From Pseudomonadota bacterium (GTDB lineage: Bacteria > Pseudomonadota > Gammaproteobacteria > Burkholderiales > Burkholderiaceae_C): a stretch of DNA of 64,000 nt. Positions 52,819 to 63,577 of this stretch are shown piece after piece. Both the position numbers and the translations under genes were made by a program. The stretch lies in contig JADFIG010000002.1 in NCBI GenBank assembly GCA_022566735.1, forward strand, positions 62,001 to 126,000, written 5' to 3'. How positions within the stretch are numbered: position 1 is the first letter of the stretch; each line of letters begins with the position of its first letter. Under the pieces are notes generated by a model. That model ran no database searches. It had not been told where the DNA came from and worked only from the letters and a program-made list of their open reading frames with translations.

Positions 52819-53661
52819 TCAGCGCTTCGTGTCGACGTTGATGAACGGCACCGTCCCCCCCGTCACCGAGGGCATCTTGCCGTCCCACTTGCGGATGGCG
52901 TCGCGCTCGTTTTCGATGCGGCGCAGGGCCAGCAGGTCGGCGGTGATCTGCTGGCGCTGCAGGGCCAGGGCGTCGGCCTCGGCGCGGGCGCTGGCCACCT
53001 TCTGCTTGGCCTCGACCTCGATGCGCTGCAGGTCGCGCTCGGCCTTGAGCTTCTCCTGCTCGGCCTTGACCTTGGCCTCGATGGCTTCCGAGAACGAGCG
53101 CGAGAAGGCGAAGTTGACGATGGCGAACTCGTCGAGCAGCAGGCCGTGGCGCTGCATCTTCTCGCGCAGCAGGGTGCCGATGGCGTCGCGGACCTCGGTG
53201 CGCCGCGAGACCAGCTCTTCCGCCGTGAACTTCGCGGTCACGGCCTTCACCGCTTCCTGTGCGGCCGGGATGATGATGCGGTCGGCCGCGATGTCGGTGG
53301 TCGGGCCGATGTTGCGAAAGACATCGACCACGCGGGTCGGGTCCAGGTGGTAGTTGATGGCGATGCGGGTGTGCACCGACTGCAGGTCGCGCGAGGCGGC
53401 ATCGCCTTCGCCTTCGCCTTTTTGCAGGCGCACGTCCATCACGTGCATGGCCTGGGCCAGCGGCACCTTGAAGTGGATGCCGGGCTCGTAGACCATGTCG
53501 TCGGGCTTGCCGAAGGTGGTCTTGACGCCGCGCTGGCCCGCCGAGATGACGGTGATCGGGTTGAGCGCCGACAGGGCGATCAGCGCGGCCGCGCCGATGA
53601 CCACGATCTTGATGAGCCTGGGTGCGCCGGAACTGGCGCTGGACGAGGGGAAATCGGCCAT
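52819..53661 (-). CDS. Prohibitin-family (SPFH) membrane protein
   Basis: Protein of 280 residues with one N-terminal TM helix (~18-36), the SPFH domain (about 40-200; GVKTTFGK, YEPGIHFKVPLAQ, HLDPTRVVDVF) and a coiled coil (~190-245; EAKVKAEQEKLKAERDLQRIEVEAK). Close in plan to bacterial prohibitins that form large inner-membrane rings and modulate FtsH. FtsH partners HflK and HflC are not present here. Monocistronic. Confidence 0.92.
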   Translation of the reverse strand: MADFPSSSASSGAPRLIKIVVIGAAALIALSALNPITVISAGQRGVKTTFGKPDDMVYEPGIHFKVPLAQAMHVMDVRLQKGEGEGDAASRDLQSVHTRIAINYHLDPTRVVDVFRNIGPTTDIAADRIIIPAAQEAVKAVTAKFTAEELVSRRTEVRDAIGTLLREKMQRHGLLLDEFAIVNFAFSRSFSEAIEAKVKAEQEKLKAERDLQRIEVEAKQKVASARAEADALALQRQQITADLLALRRIENERDAIRKWDGKMPSVTGGTVPFINVDTKR

Positions 53662-53787
53662 GGGTCCTCCGTGTGATGCTTCGCGTTTGTGGGGGACATG
53701 CTAAGGCCGCGCAAGGCGGCGTGTCAGCCGGTGAAGTGCGAAAATGCCGCTCTTCTTCAGTGACGAACGCCCGCGGACACCCACGCC

Positions 53788-54828
53788 ATGACCCCAACGC
53801 CCACCTCCCTGACCCTCACCCGCCCCGACGACTGGCACCTGCACGTGCGCGACGGCGCGGCCATGGCCGCGGTGGTGCCGGACACGGCGCGGCAGTTCGC
53901 GCGCGCCATCGTCATGCCCAACCTGCGCCCGCCGGTGACCACGGCCGAACAGGCCATCGCCTACCGCGACCGCATCCGCGCGGCCGTGCCCGCTGGCGTG
54001 GCCTTCGAGCCCCTGATGGTGCTCTACCTGACCGACAACACCCCGGCCGACGAGGTCAAGCGCGCCAAGGACGCGGGCGTGGTGGCCTTCAAGCTCTACC
54101 CGGCGGGCGCCACGACCAATTCGGACGCCGGCGTGACCGACCTGCACGAGACTTACAAGGTGCTGGAAGCCATGCAGCGCGAGGGCCTGGTGTTCTGCGT
54201 GCATGGCGAGGTCACCGACAGCGAGGTCGATGTGTTCGACCGCGAGAAGGCCTTCATCGACGACAAGCTCATCCCGCTGCGCCGCGACTTCCCCGAGTTG
54301 AAAATCGTCTTCGAACACATCACCACCAAGGAAGCCGCGCAGTACGTGACCGAGGCCGACCGCTTCGTGGGCGCCACCGTCACGCCGCAGCACCTGCTCT
54401 ACAACCGCAATGCCATCTTCACCGGCGGCATCCGCCCGCACTACTACTGCCTGCCCATCTTGAAGCGCGAGGAGCACCGCCTGGCCTTGGTGCAGGTGGC
54501 CACCAGCGGCAACGCGAAGTTCTTCCTGGGCACGGACAGCGCGCCGCACGCATCCCACCTGAAGGAGCACGCCTCGGGTTGTGCCGGCTGCTACACCGCG
54601 CCCTGTGCGCTGGAGCTCTACGCCGAGGCCTTCGAGGCCGCCGGTGCGCTCGACAAGCTCGAAGCCTTCGCCAGCTTCCACGGGCCCGACTTCTACCAGC
54701 TGCCGCGCAACACCGACCGCATCACCCTGGTCCGCGAGGACTGGGTCGTGCCCGAGTCACTGCCCTTCGGCGAGGCCGAGATCAAGCCGCTGCGTGGCGG
54801 CGAGACGCTTCACTGGCGCTTGCGCTGA
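53788..54828 (+). CDS. pyrC: Dihydroorotase
   Basis: Protein of 346 residues of the type II dihydroorotase group. Zinc ligands in [10 protein letters not shown], carbamylated Lys in [13 protein letters not shown], His residues in CVHGEV and FEHITT, and the late GTDSAPH. It closes carbamoyl aspartate to dihydroorotate in pyrimidine synthesis. Stand-alone, as usual for pyrC. Its 3' end overlaps the convergent channel gene by 19 bp. Confidence 0.97.
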   Translation: MTPTPTSLTLTRPDDWHLHVRDGAAMAAVVPDTARQFARAIVMPNLRPPVTTAEQAIAYRDRIRAAVPAGVAFEPLMVLYLTDNTPADEVKRAKDAGVVAFKLYPAGATTNSDAGVTDLHETYKVLEAMQREGLVFCVHGEVTDSEVDVFDREKAFIDDKLIPLRRDFPELKIVFEHITTKEAAQYVTEADRFVGATVTPQHLLYNRNAIFTGGIRPHYYCLPILKREEHRLALVQVATSGNAKFFLGTDSAPHASHLKEHASGCAGCYTAPCALELYAEAFEAAGALDKLEAFASFHGPDFYQLPRNTDRITLVREDWVVPESLPFGEAEIKPLRGGETLHWRLR

Positions 54829-55619
54829 TCTTCCTGGGGCGGGTCTGTCGGGGCCTGTTGCCGGGCGGCGTGCAGCTCGGCGCGCAGCGCGGCAATTTCC
54901 TCGTGCACCGTGCGCAGTTGCGCGTGCATGTCACGCAGGATGTCGCGCTCCACTTTGCGCTCCTGCGTGCCCACGAACATGGCGGCGATGCTGGCCGTCA
55001 CCAGCGACAGCACGCCGTAGCCGAGCAGCACCACGAAGACCGAGAACACGCGCGAGGCCGTGCTGCTGGGCACCACGTCGCCATAGCCTACGGTGGCCGC
55101 GGTGGAGAATGCCAGCCACAGGCCTTCGTTGACCGTCTTGACGCCCGGGTCCAGCCAGTAAAAGCCGATGCCGCACAGGCCCAGCACCGCGGCCCCCAGC
55201 AGCAGCAGGCGCGCCAGCCCGGTTTCCGTCAGCAGGGGCATGCTGATCTTCAACAAGCGGTAGAGCATCAGCACCGAGATGACCAGCCGCCAGGCCAGCG
55301 CCGGCTCCGACTCGTTGCTCTGCGGCAGCACGGCACTGGCCAGCAAGGCCGCGCCGAGGAACCAGTCCAGGCGCTCCTGGGCCGGGCGCATCCCCCAGGT
55401 GTGCGATTCGTCGGGGCTGGCGTGCCGCGAAGCCCGCCGCGAGGCCTGCCGGGACGACCAGGCCCAGCCCAGCACCACCAGGCCGCTGATGACGTACATC
55501 CACGTCGCCCAGGTGGCGGGCGTGGGCATCATCGAGTCGTAGAAGGCCGGCACGCTGGCCACCAGCGCGATCAGCATGGCCCAGGGGGAGCGGTGGAAGC
55601 GCAGGCGGCGGGACGGCAT
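54810..55619 (-). CDS. Two-pore-loop type potassium/ion channel protein
   Basis: Protein of 269 residues with about six hydrophobic segments and, between the last two, the selectivity filter TVGYGD, so it belongs to the voltage-gated-like K+ channel superfamily (ion_trans_2 pore). The S4-like segment ([14 protein letters not shown]) has few charges, so true voltage sensing is doubtful. The C-terminus (~218-260) is a predicted coiled coil ([24 protein letters not shown]), probably for tetramer assembly. It follows cysK by 29 nt on the minus strand. Confidence 0.9.
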   Translation of the reverse strand: MPSRRLRFHRSPWAMLIALVASVPAFYDSMMPTPATWATWMYVISGLVVLGWAWSSRQASRRASRHASPDESHTWGMRPAQERLDWFLGAALLASAVLPQSNESEPALAWRLVISVLMLYRLLKISMPLLTETGLARLLLLGAAVLGLCGIGFYWLDPGVKTVNEGLWLAFSTAATVGYGDVVPSSTASRVFSVFVVLLGYGVLSLVTASIAAMFVGTQERKVERDILRDMHAQLRTVHEEIAALRAELHAARQQAPTDPPQEDQRKRQ

Positions 55620-55648
55620 CTCGGCGGCTTGGGGTGGGCGGGCCAGGG

Positions 55649-56572
<924 letters not shown>

Positions 56573-56639
56573 GGGGGCTCCTGCAGGTGATTTGGCCGAA
56601 GGCGCACAGGATACGCCGGCCCGCGTCAGAATGTGCGCC

Positions 56640-58373
56640 ATGAACGTGCGCACGCCTCACTCCCCGCCGACCCGCTCCCCGTCCCTGCTGGCCTTGCTGT
56701 GGCGGCTGGCCTTGATGCTGGTCATGGGGTGTTCGGGGGCGGCCCGTGCGCAGGACTTCCTGCCGGTGGACCAGGCCTTCCAGGTGAGCGTGCAGGCGTC
56801 CGGGCCGCGCGCGCTGCAGGTGGCGTTCACGCTGGCGCCGGCGGTCTACCTCTACCGCGAACGCTTCGAGGCCACGCTGCAGCCGGCGGGCGGCGCGCCC
56901 CAGCCGCTGGGCTGGGACCTGCCGCCGGGCAAGACCAAGCACGACCCCAATTTCGGCCGCGACCTGGAGGTCTACCACGGTGACGTCAGCGGTGGCCTGG
57001 GCCTGCCCGCGGGCCTGCAGGGCGATGCCATCCTGACGGTGGGCTACCAGGGCTGTGCCGATGCGGGCCTGTGCTATCCGCCGCAGAAACGGCGCTTCCA
57101 GTTGCAGCTCGACGCGCAGGGACAGATCGTGGCCCTGCGGCCGCTGCGCAACGGTTTGTCTGCTGCGCTGGGCGGCAGTGGTGTTGCAGCGGAGGGCGCG
57201 GGCCAGTCGCCCATGCCGGCCGCCACCGAGGGGGGCGGCTCGGGTGCGGGCCCGGGCGGTGACCGCATCCGCCAGGCCCTGGATTCCGGGCGGGTCTGGA
57301 CGGTGCTGCCGGTCTTCCTGCTGGCCGGGGTGCTGCTGTCGCTGACGCCCTGCGTGCTGCCCATGGTGCCCATCCTGTCGTCCATCATCGTCGGCCAGCG
57401 CGAGCGCGTCAGCCGCGGCCGTGGCCTGGCCCTGGCGCTGAGCTATTCGCAGGGCATGGCCCTGGTCTACACGGCCCTCGGTGTGGCCGCGGGCCTGCTG
57501 GGCCAGGGCCTGGCGGCCTACCTGCAGCACCCCTGGGTGGTGCTGGGCTTCGGGGCCTTGATGGTGTTGCTGGCCTTGTCGATGTTCGGCCTCTACGAGC
57601 TGCAGTTGCCCGCGGCGCTGCAGAGCTGGTTGGGCCAGGGCAGCAGCCGCCTGCCGGGTGGCAAGTTCGTCAGCGTGTTCGCCATGGGCGTGGTGTCGGC
57701 GCTGGTGGTCAGCCCCTGTGTCTCGGCGCCGCTGGCCGGCGCGCTGCTCTACATCAGCCAGACGCGCGACGTGTGGCTGGGCGGCGGCGCCTTGTACGCG
57801 CTGGCCTGGGGCATGAGCCTGCCCTTGCTGCTGGTGGGCCTGTCGGCGGGCAGCGTGCTGCCGCGCACCGGGCCCTGGATGAAGGCGGTCAAGGCCCTGT
57901 TCGGCGTGATCATGCTGGGCATGGCCCTGTGGGTCAGCCGGCCGGCCTGGCCTTACCTGCAGACCCAGGTGCTGGGCATGGCCTCGGCGTCGGCCGGGCA
58001 CCGCAGCGTGCTGCCCTTCCAGCGTGTGCGCAACATGGCCGAGCTGGACGCCGCCTTGGCCCAGGCCCGTGCCGATGGCCGCGCCGCCATGCTCGATTTC
58101 TACGCCGACTGGTGCACCTCCTGCCTGGAGATGGAGCACAACACCTTCACCGACGCGCTGGTGCAGTCGCGCCTCAAGGGCGTGGTGCTGCTGCAGGCCG
58201 ATGTCACGCTGAACTCGCCCGAAGACCGCGCCCTGCTGGAGCGCTTCCGCCTGTTCGGCCCCCCCGGCATCATCTTCTTCGACCCGCAGGGCGGCGAGCG
58301 GCCGGATGCCCGCGTGATCGGCTACCAGGCGCCCCAGGACTTCATCCGCAACCTGCAGAGAGCGGGGCTGTGA
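56640..58373 (+). CDS. dsbD: Thiol:disulfide interchange protein DsbD
   Basis: Protein of 577 residues, three domains. Signal peptide, then the periplasmic alpha domain with the C-x5-C pair in [14 protein letters not shown]; an eight-helix beta domain with its redox cysteines in LTPCVLPM and VSPCVSAP; and a C-terminal thioredoxin-like gamma domain with WCTSC. All six catalytic cysteines are present. It passes electrons from cytosolic thioredoxin to the periplasm, for DsbC/DsbG and for cytochrome c maturation. ATG 56640 used; 56631 is an alternative. The MFS gene starts 4 nt after it. Confidence 0.95.
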   Translation: MNVRTPHSPPTRSPSLLALLWRLALMLVMGCSGAARAQDFLPVDQAFQVSVQASGPRALQVAFTLAPAVYLYRERFEATLQPAGGAPQPLGWDLPPGKTKHDPNFGRDLEVYHGDVSGGLGLPAGLQGDAILTVGYQGCADAGLCYPPQKRRFQLQLDAQGQIVALRPLRNGLSAALGGSGVAAEGAGQSPMPAATEGGGSGAGPGGDRIRQALDSGRVWTVLPVFLLAGVLLSLTPCVLPMVPILSSIIVGQRERVSRGRGLALALSYSQGMALVYTALGVAAGLLGQGLAAYLQHPWVVLGFGALMVLLALSMFGLYELQLPAALQSWLGQGSSRLPGGKFVSVFAMGVVSALVVSPCVSAPLAGALLYISQTRDVWLGGGALYALAWGMSLPLLLVGLSAGSVLPRTGPWMKAVKALFGVIMLGMALWVSRPAWPYLQTQVLGMASASAGHRSVLPFQRVRNMAELDAALAQARADGRAAMLDFYADWCTSCLEMEHNTFTDALVQSRLKGVVLLQADVTLNSPEDRALLERFRLFGPPGIIFFDPQGGERPDARVIGYQAPQDFIRNLQRAGL

Positions 58374-58376
58374 GCC

Positions 58377-59633
58377 GTGCACCCGCAAGCTGACCAGCTC
58401 TGGAAGGGGCCGCGCTGGACGCTGTCGGTGCTGCTGGCCGCGCTGGGCATGCTCGGGCCGTTCGCCATCGACACCTACCTGCCGGCGTTCGCGGGCATCG
58501 CTGCCGACCTGCAGGCCTCGCCCCTGCAGATCCAGCAGACGCTGTCGGCCTACCTGTTCGCCTTTGCCTTCATGAGCCTGTTCCACGGCGCCCTGTCGGA
58601 CAGCCTGGGGCGGCGCCCGGTGGTGCTGTCGGGCATCGTGGTGTTCACGCTGGCCTCGGTGGGATGCGCCCTGTCGACCAGCATCGGGCAACTGGTGTTC
58701 TTCCGGGCGCTGCAAGGCCTGTCGACGGGGGCGGGCATCGTGGTGTCGCGCGCCGTCATCCGCGACATCTACCCGCCTGCCGACGCGCAGCGGGTGATGT
58801 CACAGGTCACCCTGTTCTTCGGGGTGGCGCCGGCGGTGGCCCCCATCGTGGGCGGCTTCCTGTTCGTGCACCTGGGCTGGCACGCGGTGTTCTGGTTCCT
58901 GGCCGGGGTGGGCGTGGTGCTGGGCCTGGCCAACTGGCTGCTGCTGCCCGAGACGCTGCATGGCTCGCAGCGCCAGCCCTTCGAGGTGCGTCACCTGCTG
59001 CGCGGCTATGTGCAGATGGGCACCAGTGCGCGTTTCCTGCTGCTGGCCCTGGCCAGCGGCGTGCCCTTCAACGGCATGTTCCTGTACGTGCTGTCGGCGC
59101 CCACCTTCCTGGGTGAACACCTGCACCTGGCGCCTACGCAGTTCTTCTGGTTCTTCGTGTGCACCATCAGCGGCATCATGGGCGGGGCCTGGATCAGCGG
59201 CCGGCTGGCCGGGCGCATCGCGCCGCAGCGGCAGATCCGCCTCGGCTTCACGGTGATGCTGGTGGTGTCCGTCCTCAACCTGCTGGCCAATGCGCTGTTC
59301 GTGCCGCACGTCGGCTGGGCGCTGTTCCCCATCGGCCTCTACGCCCTGGGCTGGGCCATGATGACCCCGGTGGTCACGCTGATGGTGCTGGACCTCTACC
59401 CCGAGCGGCGCGGCATGGCGGCGTCCATGCAGGCCTTCATCGCCAGCGCGGCCAACGGGGTCGTGGCGGGGGTGATCGCCCCGCTGGTCATGCACCAGGC
59501 GCTCGGCCTGGCCGTGGCCTCCCTGCTGATGATGCTGGTCGGCCTGTTCGCCTGGGGCTGGTTGCAGCGTGGGGGCGGCAGCGGCGGGGCCGGTGGCGAC
59601 TTCAGCGGCGACGCGTCTGCAGCAGACTGGTGA
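58377..59633 (+). CDS. Bcr/CflA-family drug efflux MFS transporter
   Basis: Protein of 418 residues with 12 hydrophobic helices. MFS landmarks: GPFAIDTYLPAF in helix 1, typical of Bcr/CflA, GALSDSLGRRPVVLSG in the loop 2-3 and a second-half repeat. Bcr/CflA pumps export bicyclomycin, chloramphenicol or sulfonamides by proton antiport; the actual substrate is unknown. The GTG start is 4 nt after the dsbD stop, so the two are coupled. The 3' end overlaps the convergent PEP-CTERM gene by 32 bp. Confidence 0.92.
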   Translation: MHPQADQLWKGPRWTLSVLLAALGMLGPFAIDTYLPAFAGIAADLQASPLQIQQTLSAYLFAFAFMSLFHGALSDSLGRRPVVLSGIVVFTLASVGCALSTSIGQLVFFRALQGLSTGAGIVVSRAVIRDIYPPADAQRVMSQVTLFFGVAPAVAPIVGGFLFVHLGWHAVFWFLAGVGVVLGLANWLLLPETLHGSQRQPFEVRHLLRGYVQMGTSARFLLLALASGVPFNGMFLYVLSAPTFLGEHLHLAPTQFFWFFVCTISGIMGGAWISGRLAGRIAPQRQIRLGFTVMLVVSVLNLLANALFVPHVGWALFPIGLYALGWAMMTPVVTLMVLDLYPERRGMAASMQAFIASAANGVVAGVIAPLVMHQALGLAVASLLMMLVGLFAWGWLQRGGGSGGAGGDFSGDASAADW

Positions 59634-60288
59634 CGCCGAGCGCGGCGAGCACCAGCCAGGCGCTGTCGGGCTCGGGCACGGGGGCGGCGTTGACGAAGCT
59701 CTCCGAGTTGCCCGTGCTGAAGGAGCGCACGTGCAGGCCCACGCGCAGGTCGTTGCCGTCGCCCAGCGGGCCGTTCAGCGCGGCCAGGGTGTCGGCGAAG
59801 GTCTTGCCGTTGATGAGGTTGAAGCGGATGGTCACGAACTCCAGGGCGCCGCCTTCGAGCTTGTTCTCGACGCCCTTGGTGGTGCTGCCGCTGCCGGTGT
59901 CGACCATGAAGCCCTGGGTGGCCACGAAGGCGGGCGACAGCTTGTTGCCGCCGGGCAGGTTGCCCGGGGTGGCCGAGCCGATCTGGGAGAAGGTCACGCC
60001 GTTGCCGGAGTCGATCACGGAGGCGATGCCCAGCAGCGTGCCGTCGTCGAAATAGATCTCGGTGATCGACGAGCCCAGGGCAGACAGGTTGTGGAAGGTG
60101 AAATCGACCAGGCCGGCGCCGGCGGAGGTCACTTCCATGTCGAGGTGGGCCTGGCCATCGGTGCAGCTTTGCGCATTGCCACCGGTGATGCAGTTGAAGC
60201 TGTACGGGGCGGCGTGGGCGGCGGGCGTGGCCAGCAGGCCGAGCGCACTCAGCAAGCCAGCCGTCAGCAGGGGGCGGAGTCGGGTCAC
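59602..60288 (-). CDS. PEP-CTERM sorting-domain protein
   Basis: Protein of 228 residues with a signal peptide (1-26, AHA), a beta-rich body with two cysteines near the N-terminus (FNCITGGNAQSC), and a C-terminal PVPEPDSAWLVLAALGVTSLLQTRRR-type tail: PEP motif, hydrophobic helix, basic end. This is the exosortase (EpsH) sorting signal, so the protein is exported and processed. GTG 60288 has AGGAG upstream. No exosortase gene is near, so it depends on one elsewhere. Confidence 0.9.
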   Translation of the reverse strand: MTRLRPLLTAGLLSALGLLATPAAHAAPYSFNCITGGNAQSCTDGQAHLDMEVTSAGAGLVDFTFHNLSALGSSITEIYFDDGTLLGIASVIDSGNGVTFSQIGSATPGNLPGGNKLSPAFVATQGFMVDTGSGSTTKGVENKLEGGALEFVTIRFNLINGKTFADTLAALNGPLGDGNDLRVGLHVRSFSTGNSESFVNAAPVPEPDSAWLVLAALGVTSLLQTRRR

Positions 60289-60390
60289 GGGGGGCTCCTG
60301 ATTGAATGATTTGTCGACAAGTTAAGGGCATCGCGTGACACCGCTGCGTCATTGGCTGGCGCAGGCCATGGTCTGGATGCCGTGGCTGCG

Positions 60391-60396
60391 GGATAA
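60391..60396 (+). promoter_or_regulatory. -10 box of rnpB
   Basis: GATAAT about 9-14 bases before the inferred RNA 5' end. The -35 position (near 60368-60373) is weak, TGGTCT-like. Confidence 0.45.
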
Positions 60397-60401
60397 TGGC
60401 G

Positions 60402-60760
60402 GCGTGAAGTCAGCCAGACCGCCGCTGGTGCAAGGCCCGAAAGGGCGCACTGGAGGAAGGTCCGGACTGCACAGGGCAGCGCAGGAGGTAACACCTCTCC
60501 ACCGCGAGGTGAGGATCAGAGCAACAGAGACGAGCCGGTTAGGTCCGGGTGAAACGGGCAATCTCTGCGCGCAGCAACACCAAATAGGCACACGCTGAAC
60601 GGCATGGTCATGCCGTGTCGTTCTGACCCTGGCCCGGGGTTGTGTGCGGGTAGGTGGCACCGAGCCGTTCTGGCGACAGGCGGCCCAGAGGAATGGCGGT
60701 CACGGCCCGGCGTCGCAAGGCGCGGGCCGCACAGAATCCGGCCTATCGGCTGACTTCACA
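60402..60760 (+). ncRNA. rnpB: RNase P RNA, bacterial class A
   Basis: Recognised by its conserved cores: GGAGGAAGGTCCGGAC near the 5' end, a GGGTGAAACGGGCAA-type region, the loop sequence ACCAAATAGGCA, AGAGGAATG, and CAGAATCCGGCCTA near the 3' end. The outer helix P1 is exact: GAAGTCAGCC (60405-60414) pairs with GGCTGACTTC (60748-60757), which sets the ends to within a few bases. With protein C5 (RnpA) it removes 5' leaders from tRNA precursors. Precedes the carbonic anhydrase gene on the same strand. Confidence 0.96.
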
Positions 60761-60842
60761 CTTTTCAAGTTTTTCACGATCCGGTCGATATGCGGACATC
60801 GCCCCATCGGGGCTGCGTGGGCCTGGGGCCCGATGTCTGACC

Positions 60843-62063
60843 ATGCCGCACCCGTTTGACCGTGATCCGTTTGACAGCGCTCTGTTTCGCCGAGCTTGGT
60901 GCCCCCTGGCGCCGCGCCACGCCCTGTCCGCCCTGGTGCTGGCCTGTGCCGGCCTGGCGGGCACCTTGACGCTGCTGGCGCCGATGCGCGCCCTGGCCGC
61001 AGACAGCCACGGCAGCGAGCCGGCGGCATCGGGGTCGGCCGAACCCAGCATCCGCCCGCGCCTGAAGCCGGACCTCAAGGCCGTGCGGGGCGAGGTCAAG
61101 AACGAGGCCAAGCCAGAAGCGAAGGCCGAACCGAAGCCTGAGGCGAAGCCCGAGGTGAAATCCGAAGCGAAAGCGGAGCCCAAAGCCGATGCCAAAGCCG
61201 ATGCCAAGGCCGACGCCAAGTCCCCGATGTCGATGAGCGACCTGCGCGAGTTGCTCGACCAGAAGATCGCCGAGGTGCGCTCGAAGCAGGGCGCGGCGCC
61301 TGCGGTGAAAGTGCAGTCGCGCGGCGGCAAGGGCGGGCGGGCGCCGGCCCGTGGCCCTGCCTCGGGCGAGGCTGCTGCCGCGCATCCGCAAGGCCCTTGG
61401 TCCTACAGCGGTGAGACCGGCCCGGCGCACTGGGCCCGCCTCAAGCCCGAGTTCAGCCAGTGCGGCAGCGGCCAGCGCCAGAGCCCCATCGACATCCGCG
61501 ACGGCATCCCGGTCGAGCTCGACCCCATCGCCTTCGACTACCACCCCTCGGCCTTCCGCGTCATCGACAACGGCCACACCGTGCAGGTCAACCTGGCGCC
61601 GGGCAACCGCATCACCGTCAACGGCCGCCGCTACGAGCTGACGCAGTTCCATTTCCACCGGCCCAGCGAAGAGCGCCTCAACGGCAAGCAGTTCGACATG
61701 GTGGTGCACCTGGAGCACAAGGACATCGAGGGCAAGCTGGCCATCCTGGCGGTGCTGGTCGCCGAAGGCAAGGGCCACCCGCTGGTGCAGCAGGTCTGGA
61801 ACAACCTGCCGCTGGAGAAGTTCACCGAGCAGCCCGGACTGGCCACCATCGACCTGACCCAGCTGCTGCCCGAGCAGCGCCAGTACGTGACCTACATGGG
61901 TTCGCAGACCACGCCACCCTGCCACGAGGGCGTGCTGTGGCTGGTGATGAAGCAGCCGGCCACGGCCTCGGCCGAGCAGATGGCCATCTTCGCGCGGCTC
62001 TACCCGATGAACGCGCGGCCGGTGCAGCCCACCGCGGGCCGCCTCATCAAGGACGGCCAGTGA
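60843..62063 (+). CDS. Alpha-carbonic anhydrase with a Lys/Glu/Ala/Pro-rich linker
   Basis: Protein of 406 residues. Signal/TM segment at about 28-55; then a charged linker with repeats of the type KPEAK, AEPK and KADAK (about 78-120); a short helix; and the catalytic alpha-CA domain from ~185. Zinc His in QFHFHRP (two) and MVVHLEH (third), QSPIDI and TYMGSQTTPPC are all kept. It interconverts CO2 and bicarbonate in the periplasm. Alpha-CAs usually have ~250 residues, so the linker is an extension. Starts about 85 bp beyond rnpB. Confidence 0.92.
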   Translation: MPHPFDRDPFDSALFRRAWCPLAPRHALSALVLACAGLAGTLTLLAPMRALAADSHGSEPAASGSAEPSIRPRLKPDLKAVRGEVKNEAKPEAKAEPKPEAKPEVKSEAKAEPKADAKADAKADAKSPMSMSDLRELLDQKIAEVRSKQGAAPAVKVQSRGGKGGRAPARGPASGEAAAAHPQGPWSYSGETGPAHWARLKPEFSQCGSGQRQSPIDIRDGIPVELDPIAFDYHPSAFRVIDNGHTVQVNLAPGNRITVNGRRYELTQFHFHRPSEERLNGKQFDMVVHLEHKDIEGKLAILAVLVAEGKGHPLVQQVWNNLPLEKFTEQPGLATIDLTQLLPEQRQYVTYMGSQTTPPCHEGVLWLVMKQPATASAEQMAIFARLYPMNARPVQPTAGRLIKDGQ

Positions 62064-62081
62064 CGCGCCTCACGGCCAGCC

Positions 62082-62636
62082 TCAGTAAACCCGCCCGCCC
62101 TTGATCTGGGCGTGGGTGCGCCGCTGCAGCTCGGTGGCGCGCGCCATCTGCGCCATGGCGTGGCCGGCGTGGGCGTGGCAGATGGCCAGGCCCAGGGCGT
62201 CGGAGGCATCGTTGTTGGGCTCGCGCGGCAGGCTGAGCAGGCGCATCACCATGTGCCGGATCTGCGCCTTGGCCGCGTGCCCGTGGCCCACCACCGCCTT
62301 CTTCATCTGCAAGGCGGTGTACTCCGACACCGTGGGCGAGGTCGGCAGCGACATCAGCCCGGCAATGGCCGCGCCGCGGGCCTGGCCCAGCAGCAGCGTG
62401 GACTGCGGGTTGACGTTGACGAAGACGATCTCGACCGAGGCCTGTTGAGGCTCGTAGCGCGCCACCACCTCGCGCACGCCTTCGTAGATCAGGCGCAGGC
62501 GGTTGGGCAGGTCGCCCTGTGCGGCTTCCTTGGTCTTGATGGTGCCGCTGGCCACGTAGTGCAGGCGCGGGCCTTCGGATTCGATGATGCCGAAGCCGGT
62601 GGTCTGCAGACCGGGGTCGATGCCGAGGATGCGCAT
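62082..62636 (-). CDS. ruvC: Holliday junction resolvase RuvC
   Basis: Protein of 184 residues. Active-site acids in [14 protein letters not shown] (Asp7), the VEIVFVN strand (Glu) and a C-terminal [14 protein letters not shown] (Asp pair) match RuvC. It cuts Holliday junctions with RuvAB. The start is the family-standard MRILGIDPG at 62636. ruvA and ruvB are not adjacent in the window. Convergent with the carbonic anhydrase gene, 18 bp apart. Confidence 0.96.
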   Translation of the reverse strand: MRILGIDPGLQTTGFGIIESEGPRLHYVASGTIKTKEAAQGDLPNRLRLIYEGVREVVARYEPQQASVEIVFVNVNPQSTLLLGQARGAAIAGLMSLPTSPTVSEYTALQMKKAVVGHGHAAKAQIRHMVMRLLSLPREPNNDASDALGLAICHAHAGHAMAQMARATELQRRTHAQIKGGRVY

Positions 62637-62682
62637 GGCCGCGAGCATAACCGCGCGTGGCGCGTGGCGCGCGGCGTGGAGG

Positions 62683-63555
62683 TCAATGCGGCGCGTGCAG
62701 CGCCTTGGCGATCAGCGGCCACACGGCCTGGTGCGAGGGGCGGAACCAGTCGATGTGGCCCAGGCGCCGCAGGCCCAGCTCGCGCGGGTGCAGCATCTGG
62801 CTGTGGCTGGGCGCGTTGGGGAAGGTGCGCAGCAGGTCGGCCACGGTGGCGGGGGTGGCGATGTCGTCGTCGCTGGCGTGCAGCACGGTGATGGGCATGC
62901 GCACCTGGGCGTGGAAGTCGTGCTGTGGCCGGCCCTTGACGGCATTGGTGGCATAGCCGCCTGCGCCGCACCAGCGGCCCCACTGGCGCGCGACCTGGGT
63001 GGGCAGGTCTTCGCCCAGACCGAACCAGGAGGTCGGCCCGTAGCCCTTGAACACGCTGGCCAGGGGCACGGCCAGGCGCAGGGCAAAACGGGCCTGCCAC
63101 TTGAAGGCCGGGCGCATCACCTTGAACCAGCCGGTGGAGGTGGCCACGCCCACCACGCGGCCGATGCGGTGGTGGTTGGGCAGCAGGCCCATCATCTGTC
63201 CGCCGGCGCTGTGGCCGATGAGGGCCAGCTGGTCCTGCGCGGTGTGGTTCAGCAACCCCTCGATGGCGGCCACCTGGTCCTGCTGGCCCCACTCGGCCAG
63301 CGTGGCCTTGCAGTGCTTGAGCGGCCCGTGCAGCGACTGGCCGATGCCGCGGTAGTCGAACACCAGCACGGTGTGGCCTTGCGCGGCCAGCCAGGCGGCG
63401 AAGCGGAAGTAGAAACGCTGCGGCACGCCGGTGGCCGGGCAGATCAGCACGGGCATGCGCGCGGTGCTGCCGTCGGCGGCGAACACATGGCCTTGCAGCG
63501 GCACGCCATCGGCACAGCGCAGGGTGATGGGCGCGGGAGAGAGGGTGTCGGTCAT
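62683..63555 (-). CDS. Alpha/beta hydrolase, paralogue of the frameshifted gene
   Basis: Protein of 290 residues with FDYRGIGQS, nucleophile motif GHSAGG and a late DxxHFD-like GHIDWFRP with the catalytic His; a cytosolic serine hydrolase of unknown substrate. It aligns along its whole length with the split gene at 40588-41467 (GVPQxFY, FRGMGLS/YRGIGQS, GDLPxxVAxQWxRW). ATG 63555 is used, 22 bp after the MarR stop; longer starts overlap the MarR gene. Confidence 0.87.
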   Translation of the reverse strand: MTDTLSPAPITLRCADGVPLQGHVFAADGSTARMPVLICPATGVPQRFYFRFAAWLAAQGHTVLVFDYRGIGQSLHGPLKHCKATLAEWGQQDQVAAIEGLLNHTAQDQLALIGHSAGGQMMGLLPNHHRIGRVVGVATSTGWFKVMRPAFKWQARFALRLAVPLASVFKGYGPTSWFGLGEDLPTQVARQWGRWCGAGGYATNAVKGRPQHDFHAQVRMPITVLHASDDDIATPATVADLLRTFPNAPSHSQMLHPRELGLRRLGHIDWFRPSHQAVWPLIAKALHAPH

Positions 63556-63577
63556 GTGGGAAGGGGCCGGGGAGGGC

